Positions 16,524-25,836 of a stretch of 64,000 nt of DNA are shown here, in pieces. The notes below the pieces were generated by a model. That model worked only from the letters and a program-made list of their open reading frames with translations, was not told the DNA's origin and searched no databases. A program made the translations under genes and the position numbers. The stretch is from Aquibacillus halophilus (lineage in GTDB: Bacteria; Bacillota; Bacilli; Bacillales; Amphibacillaceae): NCBI RefSeq assembly GCF_009649745.1, contig NZ_WJNG01000009.1:62001-126000 (forward strand), given 5' to 3'. Numbering within the stretch: the stretch's first letter is position 1; each line of letters starts with the position of its first letter.

Positions 16524-18797
16524 CTATATTCTAATTCTCATTATCCTCTTTATGCTCCTTATCTTTTCCTGAGCTAGTAGTAATTCTTTGTCAGACATAT
16601 CCCGAACACCATATTTTGCTTGTTCGAAAAGAATTTCCAACTCTTGCAAATCCATTTCTAATAATTTATTCTGATGGATCCATCGTTTAAAAGTTTCCTT
16701 TAGCGTTTGATTTTTGAAGTTTTGATAGCTACGTCTGTGACCATAATTAAGTAATCTTTCAATTTCAATAATAATTTTCTGATTTACCGATTTTACCCTA
16801 TGACGTTTCAAAATATGCCAGTATAACCATTTTCTCCGTTTCAAAAGCAAGATTAAAGAAACGCTAAAAATAACTACAATTCCCAAAACTATTAATAGAT
16901 TTTGAACAATTGTTGCTAAAGATAAAGATTTTTCTACTTCAACAAGTTCATTCTCATCTGTTTCGGGTGTAACCGTTACCTCTTGAACCTCTAATGTAGG
17001 TGCAGAAAAAGACGCCGTTGGTTCAAAGGGTATCCAGCCGTACCCATGAAAATAAATCTCAACCCAGGAGTGTGCATTTGCATTTTGTACAATATAGACA
17101 CCAGGGCCTAATTGATTTCGGTCTACTAAATAATGTGGATCTAAGTCGTCATTTCTATTGCCTTGTGTATATCCCTTAACCCACCTGGCAGGGATACCAA
17201 GTGTTCTAGTTAAGACAACCATAGCAGTGGAATAATAGTCGCAGTATCCCTCCTGTATTTCAAATAAGAACCGATCAACGAAATCATCGCTTTTTCCAAG
17301 GCTTTCGTCTGGTTCGTTTGTATATGGAAATGTATCCTTTAAATAAAATTCAATTGCTTTTACTTGGTCGTAGGGATTCGTTTGATTAGCAACAACCTCT
17401 TTGGCAAGCTCTGATACTCTTGTAGGTAAGTTACTTGGTAGTTGCAAATATCTCTCCCAAAAGGCATCCTCTCGGTCAATCAGAGGGGCATTTCGTAATC
17501 CAGTCTTATCGATAAGTGGCACCTTTGAAGTAACTTGATATTTTTGAGGAAACATTCCTGAATCGTCGATATAATGCAACTCTCCTACATTCGGTAACCA
17601 AAGTAATGGGGTACTAGTATTAATCTCAATTTGTGAGTTATCTACAATACTATCAATCAATATTTCATCGTCCCGTTCTGTCTGATCAATAATCTCAATC
17701 GAATCCATCCTGTATGATCCAAGTAACACGCTACCAGAGTAGACTGAATTTGGATAAATGCTAATGGTCTGTACGATTTCTCTTGTTTGTAATAATGAAC
17801 GGTTGATTTTCGAGTGTTCTAGACCAGTCAACGCCTCACTTTTTTGATCAAGGAGTAACTCGTGGTTCTCAAGATGATAGCTTAAATCTTGTTCCTCCCA
17901 CCCTGTTCCATTATAAAAGTAACGTGTTTCTCCTCGAAAATAAGTGGGGTATGAGGTTTCCACGGACATGATTTGAGAATAGTCAAATTCAAACCCGCCC
18001 CCTAGTTGACTATCATCACGACTGTAACCAGATAATCTTTCCTTTTTATCTATATGTCCATTATCAACTCGTTCCGTATAACGGGATATTTCCGGTTCTT
18101 CTCCAAGGTACTTTTTCCAAGCAGTATAAGGATCTGTCAGCAATGGACGTACATTTTCTGGAACGAAAATTGTTGAAATAACTACTACAGTAAAGAAAAT
18201 AATGATTGGAACGACAACTGTTGCCGGATAGTCCTTCAGATGATTCCACCCTTCAGGACTTTTTTTTCTTAGAACCTTAAAGTGGTCTACGATAAGAAGC
18301 AAGAGAACTGCGCTAATCATAAGAGTAATATCACCCCAAAGATTGTGAAAGGTAAACGTATCGATGATTGTTAAGGTGATAGCACAAATTAGTATTGTTG
18401 CAAGGGCTCTCCATTTTGATTCAAACCATCTAACCATTATCAAGTAAACAAGCCATGAACCTAGACCAAAGCTTAGGTAGGGAAAAAGTACATCTAATCT
18501 AATAATGTTTTGAATTAAGAACTCGATAAGATGTGCCCATGTGTTTTCATGTGGAAAAACGATTTTCCATTTTAGGATAAAAAGAATCAAAATAAAACAA
18601 GCAAGTAGCTCAATAATCCAGCGTCCCCATTTTTTGAATGGAAAGAACATTTCTACAGTACAAGTGATTACCAGTACCCATGTGATGAGTTGAATTGTTT
18701 CGGGTAACAAATATGCAGAAAGCCAAGTTAAAAAAGAAAATAAGAAAACACCAGTTAAGAAAATGACACAGCGCTGGAGCCAATCTACTTCTTTCAT
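16524..18797 (-). CDS. Membrane-anchored transglutaminase-like protein (YebA/TgpA type)
   Basis: A 757-residue membrane protein. Six or seven helices fill residues 10-212 (DUF3488/TgpA N-terminus), followed by a large extracellular part with a transglutaminase core: Cys519 in EGYCDYYSTAM, His576 in NANAHSWVEIYF and Glu592 in WIPFEPT. A last helix (about 622-647) leads to a cytosolic DUF4129-like tail. It is the last gene of a three-gene operon with MoxR and DUF58 proteins and overlaps the DUF58 gene by ATGA, implying translational coupling. The trio is common in bacteria and is linked to envelope functions; the substrate is unknown. The Glu in place of the third-position Asp is worth noting. 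Confidence 0.9.
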   Translation of the reverse strand: MKEVDWLQRCVIFLTGVFLFSFLTWLSAYLLPETIQLITWVLVITCTVEMFFPFKKWGRWIIELLACFILILFILKWKIVFPHENTWAHLIEFLIQNIIRLDVLFPYLSFGLGSWLVYLIMVRWFESKWRALATILICAITLTIIDTFTFHNLWGDITLMISAVLLLLIVDHFKVLRKKSPEGWNHLKDYPATVVVPIIIFFTVVVISTIFVPENVRPLLTDPYTAWKKYLGEEPEISRYTERVDNGHIDKKERLSGYSRDDSQLGGGFEFDYSQIMSVETSYPTYFRGETRYFYNGTGWEEQDLSYHLENHELLLDQKSEALTGLEHSKINRSLLQTREIVQTISIYPNSVYSGSVLLGSYRMDSIEIIDQTERDDEILIDSIVDNSQIEINTSTPLLWLPNVGELHYIDDSGMFPQKYQVTSKVPLIDKTGLRNAPLIDREDAFWERYLQLPSNLPTRVSELAKEVVANQTNPYDQVKAIEFYLKDTFPYTNEPDESLGKSDDFVDRFLFEIQEGYCDYYSTAMVVLTRTLGIPARWVKGYTQGNRNDDLDPHYLVDRNQLGPGVYIVQNANAHSWVEIYFHGYGWIPFEPTASFSAPTLEVQEVTVTPETDENELVEVEKSLSLATIVQNLLIVLGIVVIFSVSLILLLKRRKWLYWHILKRHRVKSVNQKIIIEIERLLNYGHRRSYQNFKNQTLKETFKRWIHQNKLLEMDLQELEILFEQAKYGVRDMSDKELLLAQEKIRSIKRIMRIRI

Positions 18798-20035
18798 GGG
18801 CGGCCCCTCTCTAACGCCACTGGTAGCTTAGCTAGAGAATCAATTTGATAAAAAGTGATTTGTTCCCCTTTTAACCTGCGTTCCCACTCTTCTGATTCCG
18901 GATTCTTCATTGATGATAGCCAGATGTAACATGGATGGAGATTCATTTTCTTCAACCATTTTAATCTATGAAACAATTGATCACTCGCATCTGGTGTAAT
19001 GATAATAACAAGACTTCCTTGTAATCGTTTCAGCCTTTGATCAAGAAGTGCCTTTTGGATTGTAAGATTGCCATCCATCCCCACGTAAAGCAAATGTTCC
19101 TCCAAACGATGGCTATAAGTTACCCCAGGTTTGGGTTGATAAAAGCTGACTTGTTTGCCGGGAGAGAACAATCCGATGGGCATTTGCTGTTTGCTAACAT
19201 ACCTAATGATGGAAGCTGCTATTGATACAGCTAATTCAAACTGTTTATCATCGTTATAGAAAAGTTTGTATTGATCAATTATAATAAGTATTTTTGTTAC
19301 AGACTCCGGTGTGAATTCCTTCGATTTCAAGTCGCCTGTTTTGGCAGATGCATTCCAGTGAACCTTAGAAAGGCGGTCCCCATGAATATACTCTCGCACC
19401 CCATTAATTTCTGTTGTTTCCTTTTTATAGATAGTAGAAGAAGAAATACTTATCGCTTTTCTAAATGTTGAAATATAAGGCCAATCCTTGATACGTATTG
19501 TCTTAGGATATACCTTGAATTCGCTAGGAAGTTGGAGTGAACTTTTATGTTCAAACAAATTTAAAAGATCCCCTGTTGAACATTCTGTTTCCCCAAACCT
19601 ATAGCTACCACGCTTTAGATCATAAATTGAGTAATCAATTTCCCCACTTCTATAAAAGTCGGGTACGAATGATGATTCATATGTTTCCGTACCTAACTGA
19701 TGATGGATTAACTGGTCTTTAATCAATACATAGGGAATTGGCCAAAAACCAGGAATCTTGAAAAAGGTTTTGAGATGAAAGGTGTCCCCAGTCTCTAATC
19801 GATTCAATTCATTTGTATTACTAAAAACCCTCTTACCAGTAATGTCATTGATTCCACTCCATCTAGCCAATAAAAGAAGATAAGCAGTTATTATTGTCGT
19901 GATTATAACCATAATAAGGGCTAGCTTCCCGCCTGAAAATAAAAGGTACAGGAAGCTACATAACCAAACAACCATTACTCCCCAAAATAATGGCTGCTGG
20001 TCTTTGGGCATTGATTGCTTGATTACTTGTAACAT
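18794..20035 (-). CDS. DUF58 domain protein (YeaD-like)
   Basis: A 413-residue protein with two N-terminal membrane helices, then a DUF58 region. The hallmark REYIHGDRLSKVHWNASAKTGDLKSKEF is present (residues 210-240). DUF58 resembles a von Willebrand A fold and works with MoxR ATPases. It starts 4 bases after the MoxR stop and overlaps the transglutaminase start by 4 bases, so the three are co-translated. Function is inferred only from context. Confidence 0.88.
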   Translation of the reverse strand: MLQVIKQSMPKDQQPLFWGVMVVWLCSFLYLLFSGGKLALIMVIITTIITAYLLLLARWSGINDITGKRVFSNTNELNRLETGDTFHLKTFFKIPGFWPIPYVLIKDQLIHHQLGTETYESSFVPDFYRSGEIDYSIYDLKRGSYRFGETECSTGDLLNLFEHKSSLQLPSEFKVYPKTIRIKDWPYISTFRKAISISSSTIYKKETTEINGVREYIHGDRLSKVHWNASAKTGDLKSKEFTPESVTKILIIIDQYKLFYNDDKQFELAVSIAASIIRYVSKQQMPIGLFSPGKQVSFYQPKPGVTYSHRLEEHLLYVGMDGNLTIQKALLDQRLKRLQGSLVIIITPDASDQLFHRLKWLKKMNLHPCYIWLSSMKNPESEEWERRLKGEQITFYQIDSLAKLPVALERGRP

Positions 20036-20039
20036 CTAA

Positions 20040-20990
20040 TCACTTCTCCAGTCTTAACGGTACGTCCACATCTGCTAAAATGGATTGTACGACAGTTTCT
20101 ATCATTACATCATTCATTTGGGCTTCATTTTGTAAGATAATTCGATGATTAAAAAAATAAGGAATTAGAAACTTTACATCGTCTGGAGTGACAAAATCTC
20201 GTTGATTGATAAAAGCCAGCGCTTTTACTCCACGCATTAACGCTAGGGTTCCCCTTGGACTAACTCCAAGAAAGATGGAAGAATGACTTCTAGTTTTTTC
20301 AACTATTGACAATATATAGTCAATCACAGTATCAGCAATGTGCACCTCTCTAACATATTGTTGAATTTTTTCGACAGTTTCTATGTCAGTAACAGCCTTC
20401 AAGTCGTCTAAGGGAGTATTCAAACGTTGTGCGTAAAGTAATTCCTTCTCCGTTTTTTTATCTGGATAACCTAAGTTGATTTTCATCATAAATCGGTCCA
20501 GTTGGGCCTCAGGCAAAAAGTATGTACCCTCAAAATCGATTGGATTTTGTGTTGCCATAACAAAGAAAGGTTGAGGTAAATGATGTATCTTGCCATCAAC
20601 AGTTACTTGTTTTTCTTCCATTGCTTCAAGTAGAGCTGATTGTGTTTTCGTTGATGCTCGATTTATTTCATCAACTAATAAAATATTAGTCATAACAGGT
20701 CCTGGTCTAAAGACAAACTCTTCTTTCTTTGGGTGATAGATTGAAAAACCTGTTATATCGGTTGGAAGTAAGTCAGGGTTGCATTGAACTCTTCTGAATT
20801 GACTCTGAATTGTTTTAGCCAAGGCCTTAATGAGCATCGTCTTACCTGTACCAGGAACACCCTCGATTAGTACATGTCCATCTGCCAAGAGTGCAGTTAT
20901 AATAAGTTTTACCTCATCGGTTTTCCCTAAGATGCAATGATCTAGATTTGCCTCTATTTGCTTTATGATATTTATGTATTCGTTTTCCAT
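20040..20990 (-). CDS. MoxR-family AAA+ ATPase (YeaC-like)
   Basis: A 316-residue AAA+ ATPase. Walker A GVPGTGKTM, Walker B ILLVDEINRA, sensor 1 FFVMATQNPIDFEGTYFLPEAQLDRF and a C-terminal lid with SPRGTLALMRGVKALA are all present. MoxR proteins act as chaperone-like ATPases for partner VWA/DUF58 proteins. I start at the ATG 20990, about 10 bases after AGGAGG; an in-frame ATG at 20999 is almost in contact with that site. It is the first gene of the MoxR-DUF58-transglutaminase operon. Confidence 0.92.
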   Translation of the reverse strand: MENEYINIIKQIEANLDHCILGKTDEVKLIITALLADGHVLIEGVPGTGKTMLIKALAKTIQSQFRRVQCNPDLLPTDITGFSIYHPKKEEFVFRPGPVMTNILLVDEINRASTKTQSALLEAMEEKQVTVDGKIHHLPQPFFVMATQNPIDFEGTYFLPEAQLDRFMMKINLGYPDKKTEKELLYAQRLNTPLDDLKAVTDIETVEKIQQYVREVHIADTVIDYILSIVEKTRSHSSIFLGVSPRGTLALMRGVKALAFINQRDFVTPDDVKFLIPYFFNHRIILQNEAQMNDVMIETVVQSILADVDVPLRLEK

Positions 20991-21771
20991 GTGGGCCATT
21001 CCTCCTGAATTTCCTATGTTTTTTTGCCTTTAATAATGACGATTATGTAAAGTTAATAAAAAGCTTTTCTATTGTTTATTTCGGCTTACATATTTTAAAA
21101 CCCTTTCAAAAGTTAAGTAATTATTATTGAAAAATAATAAGTCTGATAGCTTTCTTAGTGACTTCTGTATAAATAGTTGAGTTGATGATGTTTCATAGTT
21201 ATAAAAATATATTTGATGTTAAAAAAAATCGAAAATGCTGTTTTGAAACAAACGGTAAATTATTAGTATTCAACAAGCTAAAAACCTTCCTATAAGCAAA
21301 AGGATTTGTACCTTATTCGTATTTCAAGTGCACTATCAACTGAGATTATTCAGGATGGAATCATTCTAGAACGAAAATTGAGAAAGATGGATTGTCTGTT
21401 TTAACAACTGCGAGAGGGTGTATTGAGGTGGATGATTTTACTTTGGTGGAGATTCATAATATGAACAATGGAGCAAGTTAAAATGGTAGACGTTCAATTA
21501 TCAGTCGAGGTAACGATAGATAGCAAAATACATTTTTTTTAAAAAGGGTCCTTCATAATTAAAATAAAGAGTTGGCTATATTGTTATCGTTGGACTAACC
21601 TTTATTACAATTTTTTAAAAATGAAAGTGAAAATAAAACTAGTGTGATGAGACAATGTTCACAATTTGTTAACCATTGGGGGGATTAAAAGCAATCATGC
21701 TAAGCCTTTTATATAAACGAAAATAGAAAAATTTGGTACAATCAATATAGCGTTTACATTGAGAAAGGAAG
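20991..21771. other. 781-base gap with a decayed coding remnant
   Basis: The region between divergent units is very AT-rich. Bases 21344-21481 read on the plus strand as a stop-free stretch ending KIEKDGLSVLTTARG and VDDFTLVEIHNMNNGAS then a stop, with plausible codon use but no start or ribosome site, so it looks like the tail of a lost gene that I cannot name. A weak AATTTGGTACAAT element at about 21730-21742 may drive the downstream reductase. Nothing else is supported. Confidence 0.4.
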
Positions 21772-22722
21772 ATGACCTTGAAATATAGAAGACTAGGAAG
21801 ATCTGGTTTAAAAGTGAGTGAAATTAGTTTGGGTAGTTGGTTAACCTACGGGAAATCGGTTGAGGATAATGTGGCAGCAAAGACAATACATAAAGCATAC
21901 GAATTAGGTATTAATTTTTTTGATTCGGCCAATGTGTATGAGCGTGGCGAGGGAGAACGTGTACTGTCAGCAGCATTAAGAGAGTATGAAAGAGAGTCCT
22001 ATGTCATCACTACAAAGGCATTTTGGCCAATGGGTGATGGCCCAAACGATCATGGTCTATCACGAAAACACGTAACCGAGCAGTTACATGCAAGCCTGAA
22101 AAGAATGAAGTTAGACTATGTAGATGTATTCTATTGCCACCGCTATGATCCAGAAACACCGGTTGATGAAACCCTGAGAGTAATTGATGATCTTATTCGC
22201 CAGGGTAAGATTTTATATGCAGGTGTTAGCGAATGGAGTGCAGCTCAGATTGAAGAAGCCGTTGGTGTTGCTGATAAATATCTACTAGATCGTATTGTCG
22301 TTAACCAACCACAATACAATATGTTTCATCGTTATATCGAATCGGAAGTTATTCCTGTTAGTGAAAAGTATGGAATTGGGCAAGTGGTATTTTCTCCGTT
22401 AGCTCAGGGAATTTTATCTGGTAAGTATCATGCAAATCAAGTACCTGAAGATAGCCGTGCCGCTAATCAGTCGATTAATAGATTCATTACGGGCATGTTG
22501 AATGAGGAAGTCTTAAGCAAAGTGGAGAAACTGAAGGAGATTGCTAAGGAGCTAGATACTACATTACCTACATTGGCTTTAGCATGGATATTAAGACAAT
22601 CGAATGTATCAAGTGCTTTAATCGGTGCAAGCAGACCTAGTCAAGTTGAAGAAAATGTAAAGGCAATTGATTTACACATTTCTGCAGACATTCACGAGAA
22701 GATTGAAACGATTTTAGCTTGA
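21772..22722 (+). CDS. Aldo/keto reductase (Kv-beta-like)
   Basis: A 316-residue NADPH-dependent oxidoreductase of the AKR superfamily. The tetrad is visible: Asp in NFFDSANVYERGEGE, Tyr of that same segment, Lys in VITTKAFWP, and His in DVFYCHRYDPETPVDETL. The C-terminal cofactor region SSALIGASRPSQVEENVKAI fits the voltage-gated-K+-channel beta/YajO-type branch. The substrate is unknown. AAGGAAG precedes the ATG. A VOC protein and a second AKR follow in the same direction with 20-45 base gaps, suggesting an operon. Confidence 0.88.
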   Translation: MTLKYRRLGRSGLKVSEISLGSWLTYGKSVEDNVAAKTIHKAYELGINFFDSANVYERGEGERVLSAALREYERESYVITTKAFWPMGDGPNDHGLSRKHVTEQLHASLKRMKLDYVDVFYCHRYDPETPVDETLRVIDDLIRQGKILYAGVSEWSAAQIEEAVGVADKYLLDRIVVNQPQYNMFHRYIESEVIPVSEKYGIGQVVFSPLAQGILSGKYHANQVPEDSRAANQSINRFITGMLNEEVLSKVEKLKEIAKELDTTLPTLALAWILRQSNVSSALIGASRPSQVEENVKAIDLHISADIHEKIETILA

Positions 22723-22742
22723 GATTATGAGGGGGAATAATT

Positions 22743-23150
22743 TTGATTAAAGGAATAGGGCATCTAGCATTAAAAGTAGAAGACATGGAAAGGTCACTTC
22801 ATTTCTACTGTGGGGTTCTTGGCTTGAAGCACGCCTTTGAAATTCGAGACGAGAGCAGTAATCCTTGGATTGAATATGTCAAAGTAGCACCTGGTCAATT
22901 CATTGAACTATTTTATGGAGGAGAAAATAAACCGGTAGCTGTTGGTGATTCAATCGGGGTTGATCATCTTTGCCTTGAGGTAGTTGATATTGATGAAATT
23001 GCAAATCATTTAAAGTCTAAAGGTATTACGATTGATGATGGACCAAAGCAAGGTGCGGATGATAATTTTCAGTGCTGGGCAAAGGATCCTGATGGTAATC
23101 GAATTGAGTTCATGCAACTCGTTTCAACATCGCCCCATATGAACTGTTGA
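22743..23150 (+). CDS. VOC/glyoxalase-fold protein
   Basis: A 135-residue protein of the vicinal-oxygen-chelate superfamily with two beta-alpha-beta-beta-beta halves. Likely metal ligands include His7 of GIGHLALKVEDM, His of GVDHLCLEVVD and Glu of DPDGNRIEFMQL. Members include glyoxalase I, dioxygenases and antibiotic-resistance proteins; nothing here picks one. It starts at TTG, 5-8 bases after GAGGGGG, 20 bases behind the first AKR gene. Confidence 0.82.
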   Translation: MIKGIGHLALKVEDMERSLHFYCGVLGLKHAFEIRDESSNPWIEYVKVAPGQFIELFYGGENKPVAVGDSIGVDHLCLEVVDIDEIANHLKSKGITIDDGPKQGADDNFQCWAKDPDGNRIEFMQLVSTSPHMNC

Positions 23151-23195
23151 TAGTGTTTATAGTTTGTGAACCAATATAAAAAAGAGGTGTTTATA

Positions 23196-24116
23196 ATGAA
23201 ATATAGACGTTTAGGTAAGACTGATTTAAAAGTTTCTGTTGTAGGAATTGGTACATGGCAGTTTGGTGGCGACTGGGGGAAAGATTTTAAACAAGCGGAA
23301 GTTGATGCGATTTTATCAAAAGGAAAAGAACTAGGAATTAACTTAATTGATACAGCGGAATGCTATGGTCCCGATCATCTATCTGAAAGCTTTATTGGGG
23401 ATTTTCTTTCTCGAGATAAGCGTGAAGATTGGGTTGTTGCATCAAAATTCGGTCATCATTGGCATGAAAAATGGGGAAATGCATGGAGTGTTGATGAGGT
23501 ACGGCAACAGCTAGATGAATCCTTACGGGCGTTAAAAACAGACTATATTGATCTTTACCAGTTTCATTCTGGTTCTGACGAGGACTTTAATAATGATGAC
23601 TTATGGACAATGCTTGATAAACAGGTGCAAGCAGGAAAAGTTCGTAATTTAGGAATTTCAATTGGGGCCAATACGAATATTCATCAGACGTCGCGAGCAA
23701 CAGAATTTAATGCAAAGGCAATTCAAGTTGTCTACAATCGACTAGATAAATCTCCTGAAGAAGAAGTATTCTATTCTTGTCTTGAACAAGATCTGGGTGT
23801 ACTGGCTAGAGTACCATTAGCAAGTGGTTTTTTAAGTGGGAAATACAAACCTGGTTCTGTATTTGATGATAAAGTTCGAGGGCGTAGGGAACAAGCAAAA
23901 ATCGATGAGCAATTAAGACGTGTAGAAGAAATTAGACAAACAGAGTTACCAGAGGGTGTGGAGATGGCGCAGTGGGCTCTGGCTTGGTGTTTGAAACATC
24001 CAGCAGTTACGTGTGTTATTCCTGGTTGTAAGAGTCCCGAACAAGTTGAGGCCAATGCTAGAGCTGCAGACTTAGATATGGTGCCTTTAGAGCATCCGAG
24101 TGCTTGGGTAGAATAA
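23196..24116 (+). CDS. Aldo/keto reductase (second copy in operon)
   Basis: A 306-residue AKR distinct from the first. It has MKYRRLGKTDLKVSVVGIGTWQFGG, the catalytic Asp/Tyr in NLIDTAECYGPDHLSE, Lys in VVASKFGHH, and His in YIDLYQFHSGSDE; the end VTCVIPGCKSPEQVEANARAA binds the cofactor. ATG 23196 is chosen because AGAGGTG lies 6 bases upstream; a GTG 30 bases earlier would give an extension without a ribosome site. Probably co-transcribed with the VOC and AKR genes, perhaps for reactive carbonyl removal, which is an inference. Confidence 0.87.
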   Translation: MKYRRLGKTDLKVSVVGIGTWQFGGDWGKDFKQAEVDAILSKGKELGINLIDTAECYGPDHLSESFIGDFLSRDKREDWVVASKFGHHWHEKWGNAWSVDEVRQQLDESLRALKTDYIDLYQFHSGSDEDFNNDDLWTMLDKQVQAGKVRNLGISIGANTNIHQTSRATEFNAKAIQVVYNRLDKSPEEEVFYSCLEQDLGVLARVPLASGFLSGKYKPGSVFDDKVRGRREQAKIDEQLRRVEEIRQTELPEGVEMAQWALAWCLKHPAVTCVIPGCKSPEQVEANARAADLDMVPLEHPSAWVE

Positions 24117-24123
24117 GTATAAT

Positions 24124-24168
24124 AAAAACTGTGCGTTCCTTATTTTAATAGGAACAGCACAGTTTTTT
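24124..24168 (+). terminator. Terminator of the AKR operon
   Basis: AAAAACTGTGC-G-TTCC / GGAA-CA-GCACAGTTTTT hairpin ending in TTTTTT, just behind the second aldo/keto reductase. Confidence 0.88.
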
Positions 24169-24283
24169 AATTGTCCTCTATATATCCATTACCTCTTCCA
24201 TTTGGCTCTCGAACAATCAATGAGATCCCACCATCACAATTCCAGTTCCTAGCAAACATGACAGCAATTGTTTTTTCTAAACA
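24167..24283 (-). pseudogene. Possible decayed coding remnant
   Basis: On the minus strand a stop-free frame reads KTIAVMFARNWNCDGGIS and VREPNGRGNGYIEDN before a TAA. The composition looks coding, but no start or ribosome site is present. I do not recognise the family. Bases 24284-24370 hold nothing further. Confidence 0.3.
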
Positions 24284-24373
24284 AATACAAATAGTTAGGC
24301 ATGAGAAAAACTACTCCCATTGCTCACGTATCAATAGTTAATTCTAGACAATAGAAGATTTAACATTTTTATA

Positions 24374-24403
24374 TTGACAAATATACCTGAAGGGGTATAT
24401 GAT
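24374..24403 (+). promoter_or_regulatory. Promoter with CsoR/CstR-type operator
   Basis: TTGACA (24374-24379) and TATGAT (24398-24403) are 18 bases apart. Between them ATATACC-TGAAG-GGGTATAT forms the ATACC/GGTAT palindrome typical of CsoR-family sulfur sensors (CstR). A persulfide-sensing repressor bound here would block the promoter of the sulfane-sulfur operon. The first gene starts about 190 bases downstream. Confidence 0.72.
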
Positions 24404-24538
24404 GAATCATGTTCTGTTAAATTAATTGGGGCATCGAAAGTATATAGTATTCTTATGATTCTTTTGAACATGATTTTTAAAAGATCATATTGTTAAAAAC
24501 AACAAAAGGTTAACAGCCTTTTAAATTTTTGTTATTTT

Positions 24539-24562
24539 AATACCATTACCCGTATTGGTATT
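24539..24562 (+). promoter_or_regulatory. Second palindrome before the sulfur operon
   Basis: AATACCA, 10 bases including ACCCGT, then TGGTATT. The half-sites again read ATACC/GGTAT. It lies about 35 bases before the first ATG and could be a second CstR-type site or an RNA hairpin in the leader. Confidence 0.4.
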
Positions 24563-24596
24563 GTGTTTATTTTGTAAAAAAACGAGGAGGATTAAC

Positions 24597-25076
24597 ATGA
24601 CAAACAAGAAAAAAACAACAATAGTATTATTCAGTGGAGATTACGATAAAGCAATGGCGGCTTACATTATTGCCAATGGTGCAGCTGCATATGACCATGA
24701 AGTAACAATTTTTCACACTTTTTGGGGATTAAATGCTCTTCGTAAAGATGAAAATATAGAAGTGAAGAAAGGCTTCATGGAGAAAATGTTTGGGAAAATG
24801 ATGCCAAGAGGCGCAGAAAAAATGGGATTATCTAAAATGCATTTTGCCGGTATGGGACCAAAAATGATTAAAAGTGTGATGAAAAAACATAATGCTATGA
24901 GTTTACCAAGCTTAATTGAGATGGCACAAGAACAAGAGATTAAGCTAGTTGCATGTACTATGACAATGGATCTGTTAGGACTACAAAAAGAAGAACTGCT
25001 AAATGATATTGAATATGCAGGGGTAGCAGCTTATTTAGGTGATGCTGAAGACGGCAATGTAAACTTATTTATCTAA
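24597..25076 (+). CDS. yrkE: DsrE/DsrF-like sulfur carrier protein
   Basis: A 159-residue soluble protein of the DsrE2 type. It has TTIVLFSGDYDKAMAAYIIANGAAAYDHEVTIFHTFWGL, then a methionine-rich linker, then KLVACTMTMDLLGL with Cys120, the expected persulfide carrier. These proteins pass sulfane sulfur between rhodanese and TusA partners. The ATG at 24597 follows GAGGAGG. It is the first gene of an operon with the order of B. subtilis yrkE-F-H-I-J and is preceded by a CstR-type operator. A 14-residue upstream extension is possible but has no ribosome site. Confidence 0.85.
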   Translation: MTNKKKTTIVLFSGDYDKAMAAYIIANGAAAYDHEVTIFHTFWGLNALRKDENIEVKKGFMEKMFGKMMPRGAEKMGLSKMHFAGMGPKMIKSVMKKHNAMSLPSLIEMAQEQEIKLVACTMTMDLLGLQKEELLNDIEYAGVAAYLGDAEDGNVNLFI

Positions 25077-25131
25077 TAACAAGATTGGGGGCTGATAGTC
25101 TCTTTTCTCTATTCATTAGGAGGAAATTTAG

Positions 25132-25493
25132 ATGGACTATGTAAATTACATTATTATTGCACTATTTTTATTCTTGGTAGTTAAACGTTTTGTGCCAACA
25201 AAGGGTATTAAAAATATATCAACAACTGAATTAAAGAATCAACTAAAAGATGGGAACAAGCAATTTGTTGATGTTAGAACACGGGTGAATTCAAGGGTAA
25301 TAATATTAGAGGATTTAAAAATATACCTGTACATCAACTTTCTCAAAAAGCCGAGAAAGAACTTTCTAAGGATAAAGAAGTATTTGTCATCTGTCAGAGT
25401 GGAATGAGGAGTCAGAAGGCTAGTAAAATTTTAAAAAAAATGGGATTCTCAAACATTACGAATGTTAAAGGCGGAATGAACGCCTGGAGATAA
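25132..25493 (+). pseudogene. Membrane-anchored rhodanese, single-base frameshift
   Basis: The frame opens with an N-terminal helix (YVNYIIIALFLFLVVKRF) and a rhodanese start ISTTELKNQLKDG and FVDVRT, then breaks at 25281-25285. Removing the break (one base missing in ACAC-GGG) restores GEFKGNNIRGFKNIPVHQ, the active-site loop VICQSGMRSQKASK and the end VKGGMNAWR before TAA 25491. The restored protein is about 120 residues, a membrane-tethered single-domain sulfurtransferase. Strong AGGAGG before the ATG and the intact rest suggest very recent loss or a sequence error. It lies between yrkE-like and the next rhodanese gene. Confidence 0.8.
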
Positions 25494-25507
25494 TAGGAGG
25501 GGTAAGT

Positions 25508-25804
25508 GTGAAAAAAATAACATCAACTGAACTAAAAGAATTGTTTAACACAGAAAAAATAGTAAATGTTATTGATGTTCGAGAAGTGGATGAGGTTGCA
25601 ACAGGTAAAATACCTGGTTCCATTCATATTCCTCTAGGTTTGCTCGAATTTCGTATGCATGAACTCCATAAATCAAAGGAAAATGTCATGGTTTGCCGTT
25701 CTGGTGGTAGAAGCGGTCGTGCTTCTCAATTTCTTGAAAATCAAGGTTTCAAAGTCATAAACATGACGGGTGGAATGCTTGCTTGGGAAGGCGACATGGA
25801 GTAA
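25508..25804 (+). CDS. Single-domain rhodanese sulfurtransferase
   Basis: A 98-residue cytosolic rhodanese. IDVREVDEVATGKIPGSIHIPLG is the CDC25-like N-terminal motif and VMVCRSGGRSGRAS the active-site loop, with persulfide-forming Cys63. It starts at GTG, about 6 bases after AGGAGGGG, and 15 bases behind the frameshifted rhodanese gene. It probably relays sulfane sulfur between DsrE/TusA-like carriers and the dioxygenase of the same operon. Confidence 0.9.
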   Translation: MKKITSTELKELFNTEKIVNVIDVREVDEVATGKIPGSIHIPLGLLEFRMHELHKSKENVMVCRSGGRSGRASQFLENQGFKVINMTGGMLAWEGDME

Positions 25805-25836
25805 TCATTATTAAATAATATACGAGGAGGATTAGC

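Noticed and set aside
24504-24530. AAAAGG/CCTTTT hairpin before yrkE, as an attenuator
   Set aside because: Only 6 bp with a 7-base loop and a broken U-run; too weak to support an attenuation mechanism.
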